Below the pieces are notes generated by a model. That model made no database searches. It saw only the letters and a program-made list of their open reading frames with translations, and was not told where the DNA came from. This document shows positions 22,839 to 32,801 of a stretch of 64,000 bases of DNA, piece after piece (positions within the stretch are counted from its first letter, which is position 1; every line of letters begins with the position of its first letter). A program made the position numbers and the translations under genes. The stretch comes from Setoptus koraiensis (Eukaryota > Arthropoda): contig CM106586.1 of the NCBI GenBank assembly GCA_048013815.1, positions 11,036,001-11,100,000 on the forward strand. Reading direction: 5' to 3'.

Positions 22839-23397
22839 GGTCGTCTGGTCTATCTTATTTCAATCGATGTGTAGACAATTTAATAGTAGTAGCTAGAATA
22901 ATGATAGTTTATGGTAAACCAGTCTATTGAGACGTAGTTGTAACAAAGTACTTGGGGCAACAGGATGAATTAGAAGATAAATACATACACACATATATAT
23001 TTATATATTCAAATATATATATATATGTAATGGTGGAGATAAAGAGAAAGAGAGTATCAAGAGTCTCCGGATAGCCTGGCTACGATTCACGAAAACCTGT
23101 GCCAATTTCCTGCTCGACTTCTTTTATTCCGCTAGCATGTGTGGCGCACGAATCAAGTGTATCGGCGTCGGTCAGCTGATCAGGAATTATTAAATTGTGA
23201 GTCTCATAATGCAGCGACAGCATTTCACAGAGATAGTCGGCCAGGATTTATTAGCTAGTATTATCTATTTCCAGTAGTTTATCAATTTTTTTCTTAGTTA
23301 CAGCAACAACAACAATTGTCAGTCTAAATTATTTATATCACAACAACATATTAATAATTGACATAACAATTCTTACAGATTTACAATAGTTATCATC
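22839..23397. promoter_or_regulatory. putative shared TASP1/PSMD3 promoter region
   Basis: The 559 bp between divergent start codons must hold both promoters and 5' UTRs. It contains an AT microsatellite near 22995-23028. No TATA box or initiator could be assigned with confidence. Confidence 0.45.
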
Positions 23398-25192
23398 ATG
23401 ACCGGTCAACCAGCTCAACCAGTACAATCAGTTACATCTTCAAATTCGTCGTCATCCAACCCGACGCCCACTCACAAAACGGCCGTAGTTGATCCAGATC
23501 AATCTGTCATTGATGAAATCAAGGAACATGCCAGGCAAATTGAGAAATCCGTCAACCAAAAAGAATCCAGGAATGTTCTCAGAGTGTTGCGCACGATGGT
23601 GGCCACTCGTAAGCGACTGAATCCCAGAGTTTTACGAAAATTGATATTTGGTTTTTATACTCACTCCAATGATCAACGCGATGCTATACTTGAATTAATA
23701 GATGAGGCTACTGCCGACGATATGGACGATGGTTCTGACAAATCGGCTGAAGCTGCCACTAAAATTCGCTCCACCAAGACGGCAGGTTTGCCTCTTATGC
23801 CAGAGCTCGATGTCTATTTCAATCTATTAGTTCTTGTCAATTTGATTGATTTAGGTAGATATGAGACTGCAGTTAAATGCTCGAATCAACTGATGAACAT
23901 GATAGTATCCCATAATAGACGTACTTTAGATGCTCTGGCAGCTAGATGCTATTATTATCACACTCGTTGCTATGAACTAGTAGGCCAACTCAATCAGATC
24001 AAGAGCTTCCTGCATTCTAGATTAAGAACAGCAACGTTGCGTAATGATTACGAGGGTCAAGCCGTTTTGTTGAATTGCCTACTGCGCCTCTACCTCAACT
24101 ACAACCTTTACGATCAAGCTGCTAAACTAGTATCAAAATCAGTGTTTCCCGAATCAGCATCTAATAATGAGTGGGCACGATTTCTATACTATCTCGGACG
24201 TATCAAGGCGATTCAACTTGAGTATTCCGAGGCACACAAAAATCTTCTTCAAGCAATTAGAAAAGCCCCTCAGACTGGTGCTATAGGATTCAAGCAAACT
24301 GTTCATAAGCTAGCAACTATAGTTGAGTTACTTATGGGTGAAATCCCAGATCGAAGTTTGTTCAGGGAACCATCTCTGAGGCGCTCGTTAGCCCCTTATT
24401 TCCAACTTACCCAAGCTGTGCGTAGTGGAGATTTAGCAAGATTCGGTGTTGTCATAGAAAATTTCGGTCCAAATTTTCAGGCTGATCACACGTTCACTTT
24501 GATAATACGTCTCCGTCACAACGTTATCAAAACCGGCGTCAGAATGATCAACTTGTCGTACTCAAGAATTCATCTATCTGATATAGCTAAAAAGCTAAAG
24601 TCCGACGATAAAGAAGATGCTGAATACATTGCTGCAAAAGCAATCAGGGACGGTGTCATAGAAGCAAAAATCAATCATCAGAAAGGTTACTTGCAATCTA
24701 AAGAAACAACAGACGTTTACTGTACACCAGAGCCACAGGCAGCCTTCCATCAAAGGATAGCATTTTGCTTAGATATTTACAACCAATCCGTCAAAGCCAT
24801 GAGATTTCCCTTGAAGTCATACCATGTAGACTCTGAATCTGCTGAGGTGGGTAATCTGTCATTTATTAGTTGAATTCATACTTAAGATTATTTTGATACT
24901 CCAATTTATAATATCAAGATAGTAAATTTAGATCCCGTATGAGATGAATAGGTTTATTTGTATGAGACTTATTCGAGTTCATATGTTTTATTATGGTAGA
25001 GCACGTGTGAATTAGTGCATGTGAAATTTCAATACTAACTCATATTTATCTATATTCTTATATTTTATAAACTAATTAAAATCCAACAACAACATTTACA
25101 ACCAGGAGAGACGCGAACGAGAACAGCAAGATTTAGAGTATGCCCAAGAGCTCGCAGAAGACGACGATTTAGATGAAGACGACTTCGCTTAA
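23398..25192 (+). CDS. PSMD3: 26S proteasome non-ATPase subunit 3 (Rpn3), two exons
   Basis: Exon 1 is 23398-24846, the intron 24847-25105 (259 bp, GTGGGT...ACCAG), exon 2 25106-25192; the product is 511 residues (human 534). Conserved blocks include [57 protein letters not shown] and the PCI domain (about 345-400, [20 protein letters not shown]). The tiny second exon restores the family C-terminus: [20 protein letters not shown] then an acidic tail. Rpn3 is a helical-repeat scaffold of the proteasome lid next to Rpn7 and Rpn15. Without exon 2 the frame would run into the intron and end eight residues later. Confidence 0.96.
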
Positions 25193-27124
25193 TGCCGTCT
25201 GGGACATATATAATAAGTATTTAAGAGGAAGGGATACAAAACAAAAAAGCCTCTTCGGACACTAAACGATCTATCTATTTGAAGCAAAAACAAATTTGGG
25301 TGCGCGAGTAATTTGTCCAGTAATTTTAATGTCCTCTGGCGGACATTTTATGGTAAATAAAAGGAATAACTACTAGCTCGCTCATGATAACAATCAATTA
25401 TGTAAATCGTAGTCTTTCTTTGGAAACCTTTCTTTATTAGAATTTCTCAATTTTGATAGTTACGATACCTGAAATAACTTTCAGATATCACCGCTACGTC
25501 GTGTGGAAGCATAATGTGCTGGTTAATCTTTCAATAGGAATCTGCAACGAAAATATTGTAGATCAACCGAGCGACATGTCTAGCGAATACAATTTCTAGT
25601 ATGTACATGAATGTTGTATATTTCATTAGTTACTTTAATTTTAGGAGGGTTGTCGATAGTAGAAATTGATTTATCATGTGAATCTCACTTTCATTCACTC
25701 CTATTCCAACCATGCGAGAAAGTTTATGAATCGAACTCCGAAGTTTCGTATCGCATAGCAACTGCCCGTTCTCTTTTATACCTGATGCTTGTTGCGACAG
25801 AAGTTTCATGCTCCTGTAGAATAATGTAGTAAGAAAAAAATTAAATTAACAACCTGAGCATAACAGCTTGATTTTATAAGAGACACAGTTAATTGAGAAT
25901 CGGAAGAGGCCCACACAGCGACAAACCAGTTTGTTGATTGCGAGCACAATCACACATTACTGAGTTGACACTGTGACGTAACGCGTCTAGGCGAAAGCTT
26001 GTTGAGTTCTCGAATATACTGTCATTTATCCCCTGGTGATCGAATCCCCTTTATTGTTGTTTGTTTTAATACTCAAAGACGAATGAGAATTCTCCCTTGA
26101 TGGTCGAATGATATTAATTAATTTATTCATTGAGGAGCTTCAAAGTAGAACTTTATTCCAAAAAATATTGCACTGACATAAACTCCAGCTTTGTAGAGTC
26201 TCTGACATGAATAACAAGCAAACACTGTATATAAAAGAAAGCAATGCTAATATTTGCAACATATATCTACCTGTTTACAAACACAACTCACCTATTTGCT
26301 ACTAACTAACTATAATGAAACTGCATCCATGGTGACCTACTCATCTAAAAATACCGAATACTTGGTGCGCCCTCTAGATGAACCTCGATAGACATGATGC
26401 AGTGGAATACAAAGAGTAAATGTAACGTTAAAAAGATGGACGCGTTATCTGTAACAAACACCTGCTCATCGGCAGTAAATGATCATGTCGGCGTCCGCGA
26501 GGGGAAAATCTGCTTATGAGAGACCATAGAAAGACGATAGTTTCGATTAGTGGCGTCACTTCGGCTGACGTGATTTCATGGAGCACGAATGGAGTGACGC
26601 TTGATATAGCTTCCTATTTCAAGGTCAGCCACACAAGTGGCTGTCTGACGGCTCTGTTAGTGGTTGCAGACAAGTGAAAGTGGTTGTCAGCAGTGAACAA
26701 CTGCCACGGTTTCACACAATAACATGCCCATCTATCCATTCCTATATTTCTCGTATCTTCCATACATGAACAAATACATAAACAAATAATAATGATAATA
26801 AAAGTCAACATGGTGTGATGGGTAGATGAAACAACAAATTTGGCTAGAATGCAACAACAACAACAAATTTGACTGGAATGCAACAACAACAGCAACAAAC
26901 AGCCACACTGAATGCGGTATCTCTGATCTGTCGATGCTAATATTAATTCCGTTTTTAGAATCATTTTAACATCTATCATTCCATTTTCAAACAATTGATT
27001 AAAGGATCTTTTCGCAAAACTACGATACAATATAAGATAATAATTGTAGTAGTTGGAACAAGTATTTTATATCGATATTTTTATTTTAGAAATTTTAGAC
27101 TAGGAGCAGCTAAAGTACAACACA
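25193..27124. other. PSMD3-ABAT spacer
   Basis: About 1.9 kb, AT-rich, no supported gene. Just upstream of ABAT (26832-26890) a 29-bp unit containing CAACAAATTTG and GAATGCAACAACAA is present twice in tandem. A minus-strand frame (26614-27030) consists mostly of this CAA-rich repeat read as Leu/Cys and is not credible. Confidence 0.6.
25356..25361 (+). terminator. AATAAA poly(A) signal for PSMD3
   Basis: AATAAA about 165 bp after the PSMD3 stop, within GTAAATAAAAGG. Confidence 0.55.
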
Positions 27125-28648
27125 ATGGCTTCCACTTTCATGAGCATCTATTCGATAACAAATCGTTCCTTCGTGGCACGAACATCTGAATCTATTTTGA
27201 CAAAATTAATTCGACCGCAACGCCACTTGACAACCTCCAATGTAAACCATCAAGTCAGACAAGAGCCAACAAATCCCAAAATCTTAACTTCCTCAATACC
27301 TGGACCCAAGTCTTTGGAATTAATTAAGGACTTGAGCAAGATCCAGCAAACTGGATCTGTCAAATTGTTTGTTGACTATGAGAAATCTTTTGGTAATTAT
27401 CTTGTTGATGCTGACGGAAACACCTATTTGGATGTTATAACACAAATATCATCTATACCACTGGGCTACAATCATCCGGCCCTCATTGAAGCCATTCAGG
27501 ACAAAACGAATCTAGCCGAGTTTGTCAATAGGCCTTGTTTGGGATATTTGCCGCCACAACAATTCATTCAGCGTCTCCAAAATGCCCTATTGTCGGTGGC
27601 GCCGGAGGGACTCACCGAACTACAGACTATGGCCTGCGGATCTTGTTCCGTAGAGAACGCACTTAAGGCCGCCTTCATGAGATACCGCGATCTACAACGC
27701 GATGGAAAACAACCATCACCAGAAGAATTGGAATCTACCATGGTGAATCAAACGCCAGGATCACCAAATCTTGCCGCTTTGTCGTTCCATGGTGGATTTC
27801 ACGGTAGAACTATGGGCGCCTTGAGTTGCACACATTCCAAGGCTATTCACAAATTGGACGTGCCAGCATTCGATTGGCCAATTGCCTCGTACCCTCGATA
27901 CAAATATCCTCTAGACGAGAATCAGCGTGAAAATGAGCAAACAGACAAAAAATGCCTGGAACATATAGAGGATCTTGTTGAACAATGGTCTAAAAAAGGC
28001 ACCCCTGTTGCAGCAGCCATAGTAGAGCCAATCCAGGGTGAAGGAGGTGATAACCATGGTTCGGCTGGTTTCTTCAAAGGTTTACGTCAGATATGTACAA
28101 AACACAAGATCGCGTTCATATGTGACGAAGTCCAAACAGGTTGTGGGCCGACTGGCAAATTCTGGGCTCACGAATTCTGGGGTCCTGAAGCGCAACCAGA
28201 TTTTGTTACTTTCAGTAAAAAGATGTTGTTGGGTGGTTATTTTTACAAGAGTGAATTCAGACCACCGCAAGCTTATAGAGTTTTCAACACTTGGATGGGG
28301 GATCCAGGCAAGTTGATCTTATTAGAGAAAGTGATTGAAGTAATCAAGAGAGACAATTTGCTCCAAAAAATATCATCTACTGGTACCAAGATGCTAGAAG
28401 GTCTCATTCAATTACAAAATAAACACTGTAATGTCGTCGAAAACGCTCGAGGAAAAGGAACGTTTTGTGCTCTGGACTTCAAGAATGCTCAAACCAGAGA
28501 TAAGGCAATAGATTTGCTTTTGAAGGAGGGTATTAATTCTGCTGGTTGCGGCGACAGATCTTTGAGAGTTAGGACGTCACTAGTATTTGAGGACAAGCAT
28601 AACGACATATTTTTGGATCGCTTATCAAAAGTGTTGACTAAGCTATGA
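27125..28648 (+). CDS. ABAT: 4-aminobutyrate aminotransferase, mitochondrial
   Basis: Single exon, 507 residues, ATG at 27125. The first 35 or so residues (MASTFMSIYSITNRSFVAR...) form an Arg/Ser-rich presequence. Class III aminotransferase features are all present: the GSCSVENALKAAFMRYR cofactor loop, SFHGGFHGRTMGALS, IVEPIQGEGGD, the FICDEVQTGCGPTGKFWAHE block with the PLP-binding Asp, and FSKKMLLGGYF, where K366 is the likely Schiff-base lysine (K365 adjacent). A Cys pair like the vertebrate iron-sulfur motif may be represented by C170 and C173. It converts GABA plus 2-oxoglutarate to succinate semialdehyde plus glutamate in the matrix. It is convergent with TM2D1, whose stop lies 130 bp beyond. 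Confidence 0.97.
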   Translation: MASTFMSIYSITNRSFVARTSESILTKLIRPQRHLTTSNVNHQVRQEPTNPKILTSSIPGPKSLELIKDLSKIQQTGSVKLFVDYEKSFGNYLVDADGNTYLDVITQISSIPLGYNHPALIEAIQDKTNLAEFVNRPCLGYLPPQQFIQRLQNALLSVAPEGLTELQTMACGSCSVENALKAAFMRYRDLQRDGKQPSPEELESTMVNQTPGSPNLAALSFHGGFHGRTMGALSCTHSKAIHKLDVPAFDWPIASYPRYKYPLDENQRENEQTDKKCLEHIEDLVEQWSKKGTPVAAAIVEPIQGEGGDNHGSAGFFKGLRQICTKHKIAFICDEVQTGCGPTGKFWAHEFWGPEAQPDFVTFSKKMLLGGYFYKSEFRPPQAYRVFNTWMGDPGKLILLEKVIEVIKRDNLLQKISSTGTKMLEGLIQLQNKHCNVVENARGKGTFCALDFKNAQTRDKAIDLLLKEGINSAGCGDRSLRVRTSLVFEDKHNDIFLDRLSKVLTKL

Positions 28649-28698
28649 ATTCCTTCATACTGTTATCGCTGTCTCTATCATTGTATTGTTGTCTGATA

Positions 28699-28700
<2 letters not shown>

Positions 28701-28730
<30 letters not shown>
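28701..28730. repeat. (TA)n microsatellite
   Basis: About 13-14 TA units in the 130-bp gap between the convergent ABAT and TM2D1 stop codons. Confidence 0.9.
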
Positions 28731-28733
<3 letters not shown>

Positions 28734-28778
28734 TACACTAATATGCACTAACATATGCACTAATGTCTGTATCCAATC

Positions 28779-29246
28779 CTACATTAAAAAGCTATCCTTA
28801 GACAAAATGGTCATCTTTGGGCCAAAGTAATCAATGATATAGCTGGATCTATCGGCTGGCAAAAGAACTTGAGTCGCAATAAGAATGACATCGACAAGTT
28901 GTCCCAGTAGCATAAAGCCAAATGTGCAAAATTTGAACAATCCTAGCGCATAGTATCCCAGATAGAATCTATCAGCACCAAACATGCCCAAGAATATGGA
29001 CAATAGAAGAGCCGTCTCAAATGAGTATCCATTAGTGTATTGGCATTCTGTGTATGATTGAAAAAGCGTTTCATTGAAGCCCGTCGATGGTAGACAAGCC
29101 AGTCCAGGATTGACGGAACAATTTAATGGTGCGACGTTTTCCTTGGTACAACCAAACGGTTGCTGAGTGATGGGGTCAATTTGAACGGGCGGACATGAGT
29201 ACTGACCAATCAGTAATTGGCTACAATTGACATGGTACTTTGACAT
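28779..29246 (-). CDS. TM2D1: TM2 domain protein 1 homologue, 5' end incomplete
   Basis: About 155 residues from the first ATG (29246). An extracellular Cys-containing region (NCSQLLIGQYSCPP..IDPITQQPFGC) matches TM2D1. The TM2 domain follows: NGYSFETALLLSIFLGMFGADRFYLGYYALGLFKF with the conserved DRF-type motif between helices, then a second helix, and the family tail SSYIIDYFGPKMT. TM2D proteins (almondex, biscotti and amaretto in flies) act in the endolysosome and secretory pathway and affect Notch signalling. TM2D1 normally starts with a signal peptide, missing here. A TTACAG acceptor-like site upstream (about 29271) and an in-frame stop just after it suggest that a first exon was not found or that the annotated start is wrong. 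Confidence 0.85.
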   Translation of the reverse strand: MSKYHVNCSQLLIGQYSCPPVQIDPITQQPFGCTKENVAPLNCSVNPGLACLPSTGFNETLFQSYTECQYTNGYSFETALLLSIFLGMFGADRFYLGYYALGLFKFCTFGFMLLGQLVDVILIATQVLLPADRSSYIIDYFGPKMTILSKDSFLM

Positions 29247-29616
29247 GTTGTACACGTTGACTTATAAATCTGTAAGTATATATATATATATATATGTATA
29301 TACATATATATATATAAATATCTATATGTAAAGAGTGGTCGCAAAAACATTTTCATCTGACATCACTCGCTGTGCGACACTGTGTCGCCTTGTCTTCGGT
29401 TGTCCTCGGCAAGAATTGCACAGAAAGTCGAAATTCGCCGCACGGAAAATGCACTGTGGAAGGCAGCCATGGGGTTTTTAGTTCTAATGCGCGCTTTGAA
29501 TGAAACACCCTTTCCATATAAATAATAATATTTAAACATATGTATTTCCAAAACAGCCAGTTCTTCTGTACCTCACCTAGGCACTAAGCACTGTTACAAA
29601 TTCACATTTCAACAAG
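29247..29616. promoter_or_regulatory. TM2D1/AP-3 sigma divergent intergenic region
   Basis: 370 bp between head-to-head genes; holds an AT microsatellite at 29277-29322 and presumably both promoters and any missing TM2D1 first exon. No core element could be assigned. Confidence 0.4.
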
Positions 29617-30186
29617 ATGATCAAAGCTATATTAGTGTTCAACAACCATGGCAAACCGAGGCTGTCAAAATTCTATCATCATTATGCCGAGGACATGCAG
29701 CAACAGATAATTAAAGAGACATTCCAATTGGTGTCTAAAAGGGACGATGATGTATGCAATTTTTTGGAAGGAGGAACGCTGATTGGCGGAGATGATTACA
29801 AGATCATATACAGACATTACGCTACACTTTATTTTGTATTTTGCGTTGACTCATCCGAAAGCGAATTAGGCATATTGGACTTAATACAGGTATTTGTAGA
29901 GACATTAGATATGAGCTTCGAGAATGTTTGCGAACTCGATCTCATATTCAACGTGGACAAGGTCCACCACATACTCAATGAGCTCGTAATGGGTGGTATG
30001 GTATTGGAAACAAACATGAACGAGATATTAGCCCGTGTTGAGGAACAAAACAAACTAGTACGACAGGAATCGGGATTAAGTGCAGCACCTGCTAGAGCAG
30101 TCTCGGCAGTCAAGAATATGAATTTGGCTCAACAGATCAAAGATATGAAATTTCCAGATGTAATAGGTTCTTCAATAAAGTTTTAA
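29617..30186 (+). CDS. AP3S1: AP-3 adaptor complex small subunit sigma
   Basis: Single exon, 189 residues, ATG at 29617 (human 193). MIKAILVFNNHGKPRLSKFY, the RHYATLYFVFCVDSSESELG strand region and DLIFNVDKVHHILNELVMGG are diagnostic of AP-3 sigma rather than AP-1 or AP-2. The C-terminal extension after residue 150 (AVKNMNLAQQIKDMKFPDV) is also typical of AP-3. The protein is the longin-like core subunit of the adaptor that sorts cargo from endosomes to lysosomes and lysosome-related organelles (orange in Drosophila). AP3S1 and AP3S2 cannot be separated in an invertebrate. Confidence 0.96.
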   Translation: MIKAILVFNNHGKPRLSKFYHHYAEDMQQQIIKETFQLVSKRDDDVCNFLEGGTLIGGDDYKIIYRHYATLYFVFCVDSSESELGILDLIQVFVETLDMSFENVCELDLIFNVDKVHHILNELVMGGMVLETNMNEILARVEEQNKLVRQESGLSAAPARAVSAVKNMNLAQQIKDMKFPDVIGSSIKF

Positions 30187-31084
30187 TATTGTTGTGTGCC
30201 TTTGAGCTTAATCTATCAACAATATTGTATATTGTAGAGTATAATTATTGTCGAATTGTTAGACTGTTATGTAAATCAGCGAGTGTCAGAGGTTGGCCAA
30301 AGGTGGCAGCGCGCGCGCTAGAGGGAGAGAGATATATATATACCAAGGATTAACGCGTTACAGCGTCGTCATTTGAAACGAGCCAACTATTACTATTAAT
30401 AACACTACTACCATCATATTACTAGTAACAAGGTGAATAATTTATCACAAGCCGTGTGCACAGTAGACAGAAGCAGTTTTTGCCCACTAATCAGTAACCA
30501 TTAGTTTTTAGTCGATGGTCAATGGCAGAACACCGGCCAGCTCAATTCATATTTATGCCCTTATTCAAGCTCTTTATCGCGATATCATATTTGTGCTGGC
30601 TGCAATCATTTTTGCTTGCTCAGCAAGCGGCCTCACAAGACTGTGCGTAATAGGTTGGATGGGGCCCCAACAATTCGAGATGAGAAGTCGAGACGAAGGG
30701 AAGGGATGAAGGCATGACGGGGCTCTAACAATTTCGAATGCAACGAAAAATTGTTTTTTATATGCAGCAGCAGCTTGAGCTTGCGACCACCCAAGGAAAT
30801 TAAATCCTTGCACAATGCAACTGCCTGACTGCCTGTCTGTCTGTTCTTGGTATTGTGTTTGTTTGACATTGCTTTGCTCTTTGTTTTGTTGCTGTGTCTG
30901 TTTGTGCGCCTTACATTACACTTGTTAGACACATTCTCTATTTACAGATTTCAAATTGTTATTCTTTCTTTTCCGGGTTGTTGTTCTTGATGACGACGGC
31001 AAATGGTGCTCGCCCCAGATCGCGCTAGGCTGCACCGGCCCCCAGCCTAGCGAGAATGTTTATTTTGTGTAATAGTGGCACGAC

Positions 31085-31166
31085 AGCAACAACAGCAACA
31101 ACAACAGCAACAACAACAACAACGACAACAACAACAACAGCAGCAACAACAACAGTGGCAACAACT
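31085..31166 (+). repeat. CAA/CAG/CGA trinucleotide repeat
   Basis: Interrupted (CAA)n with CAG and CGA variants over about 80 bp. No flanking coding evidence, so I do not read it as a poly-Gln exon. Confidence 0.85.
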
Positions 31167-32730
31167 AAGCGGCGTTATGTACTAGTCGCTTTATTTTCCC
31201 ATTTTGCACCATAGCTGCGCACCATCTTGGCTGGTCTCTTCGTCTCCGTCGAGCCGTCGTTGCCACTACAAGCTTGGCAAACTTGCTAAACTTGGCAAGC
31301 TCTCGAACAATGCGCTCTCCGTCTGCTGTCTAGTTTATAGTTGTTTCTGGTATTTGCTGGCAGTTGCTGGCGGCCGAACCTAAGTGGTGCTGGTGGTTTA
31401 TCGTCTCGACACAACTTTAGATTGTATTATTATAACACTGGCTAGTGTTGTATTACTGCTGCATTGCCGTCTGCTGGTCGGGGTGCCCGCTGTCTTGGCG
31501 CCGTCTTACCATGTAGCCGCGTTTCGCTTGATCCAAAGCTCGAGTTAAATATTGTTCTAATTTGGTGCTGCTGGCCAGCCGTCGCTTGTGCCATCTACTG
31601 TTGGTGGGGCTGCTTCAATGCTACAATTTAACCGCACCAGGTAAAGACAGACGGACAGGCAGACACAAACTCAATATAAACTCGATATACACACACACAC
31701 ACACACACTCAACAATATATATATATGCGATGCATTGTATAACAATGTATAACAGGCAAACCTCTTGAGCGGAGGCGGACAAGTTTATCTAGCATCTGGC
31801 ATGTATCTGTATGTGCATCTGTGGCCATTGTGTCGAGCAAATAGCATCGATAGAGGATGGGATTGTATTGAATTGGTCAATTGGTTCATTAGTTCATTGG
31901 CTGGGTTCATTCGGGTCGGGATGAGCCGCGTCGGAATGGGCAGCGTCGGGCGGGCTCACTCGCGTCCGCGTTATCCGCTTTGTGGGCTCACAAGGTAAAT
32001 CTCTTTACGGGGCACAAGAGATTGCAGCTAGACAAAGAGGTAGAGTAAACAAAATTAAGCGGTCAGCGTATAGCGGTCCCAGTGGGAGCCGCATTGCGCG
32101 CGCCCTCCGACTGGACAAGTTGGTTGTTATTATGAGGGCCAGATTAGAAGGACGGGTCGCGACGGAGTTACCAGCTACCAAGTAGATTGCCGCGCTCCTG
32201 TCAAGACGTGCCGGTTGGCGGTCTAGCCAGCGCCGAGAGTGTTAGCCGACACTCGAGGGCGTCAGGTGCGTCCAGCGGCTCAATGTGCGCCGGCTAGGCA
32301 TGGACACGGCCGAGAAGAAACGGATTTGAGATGCACGGGCAATGTTGCGGCCATGAAGCCTTCACATGATGGAGGCGCTGCACGGTTTGCAGCGCACTGA
32401 GGCTGATTTGCGCTATAAACTGGCGTTATCGCATGTATACATTTGCCATTTGTTACACAGCTTGGACGCGTGCCAAACAGTGGCGGCACTGTGTTTGGGC
32501 CGCAACGCAAGTTGGCGCGCGCCAATTTGGTGCAAATTGCCTACAGCATTTATGCGCAAAACAACACACAGCACAACGATTGCAGTGTGCAATCTAAAAT
32601 AATAACTCGCTCTTTGTTTTGGCAATGATGGTAAAATAAAATGGCAAACTAGCGCACTACCGGCGCGCACCATGAGCCAATTGGAGAAAATAACTCTGTT
32701 GGCCCGTTGGCAGCCCAACAGAGCGCCGCC

Positions 32731-32801
32731 AATGGGCTCACACATGACGTGAGCCCATTCCCATTCCCATCGGCGTTCGCATTCGCATTCTCATTCTCAT
32801 A
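32731..32801. repeat. 11-bp hairpin followed by hexamer repeat
   Basis: AATGGGCTCAC (32731-32741) and GTGAGCCCATT (32749-32759) are perfect inverted arms around a 7-bp loop. Overlapping the right arm, eight in-phase hexamers of the form NNCATT/NNCATC/NNCGTT (32754-32801) follow. Confidence 0.75.

Noticed and set aside
26614-27030. Minus-strand frame with Leu- and Cys-rich stretches upstream of ABAT
   Set aside because: Its core is the CAACAA-rich tandem repeat read in the opposite direction; no domain.
29829-30113. Minus-strand frame inside AP-3 sigma
   Set aside because: Antisense shadow of a well-supported gene.
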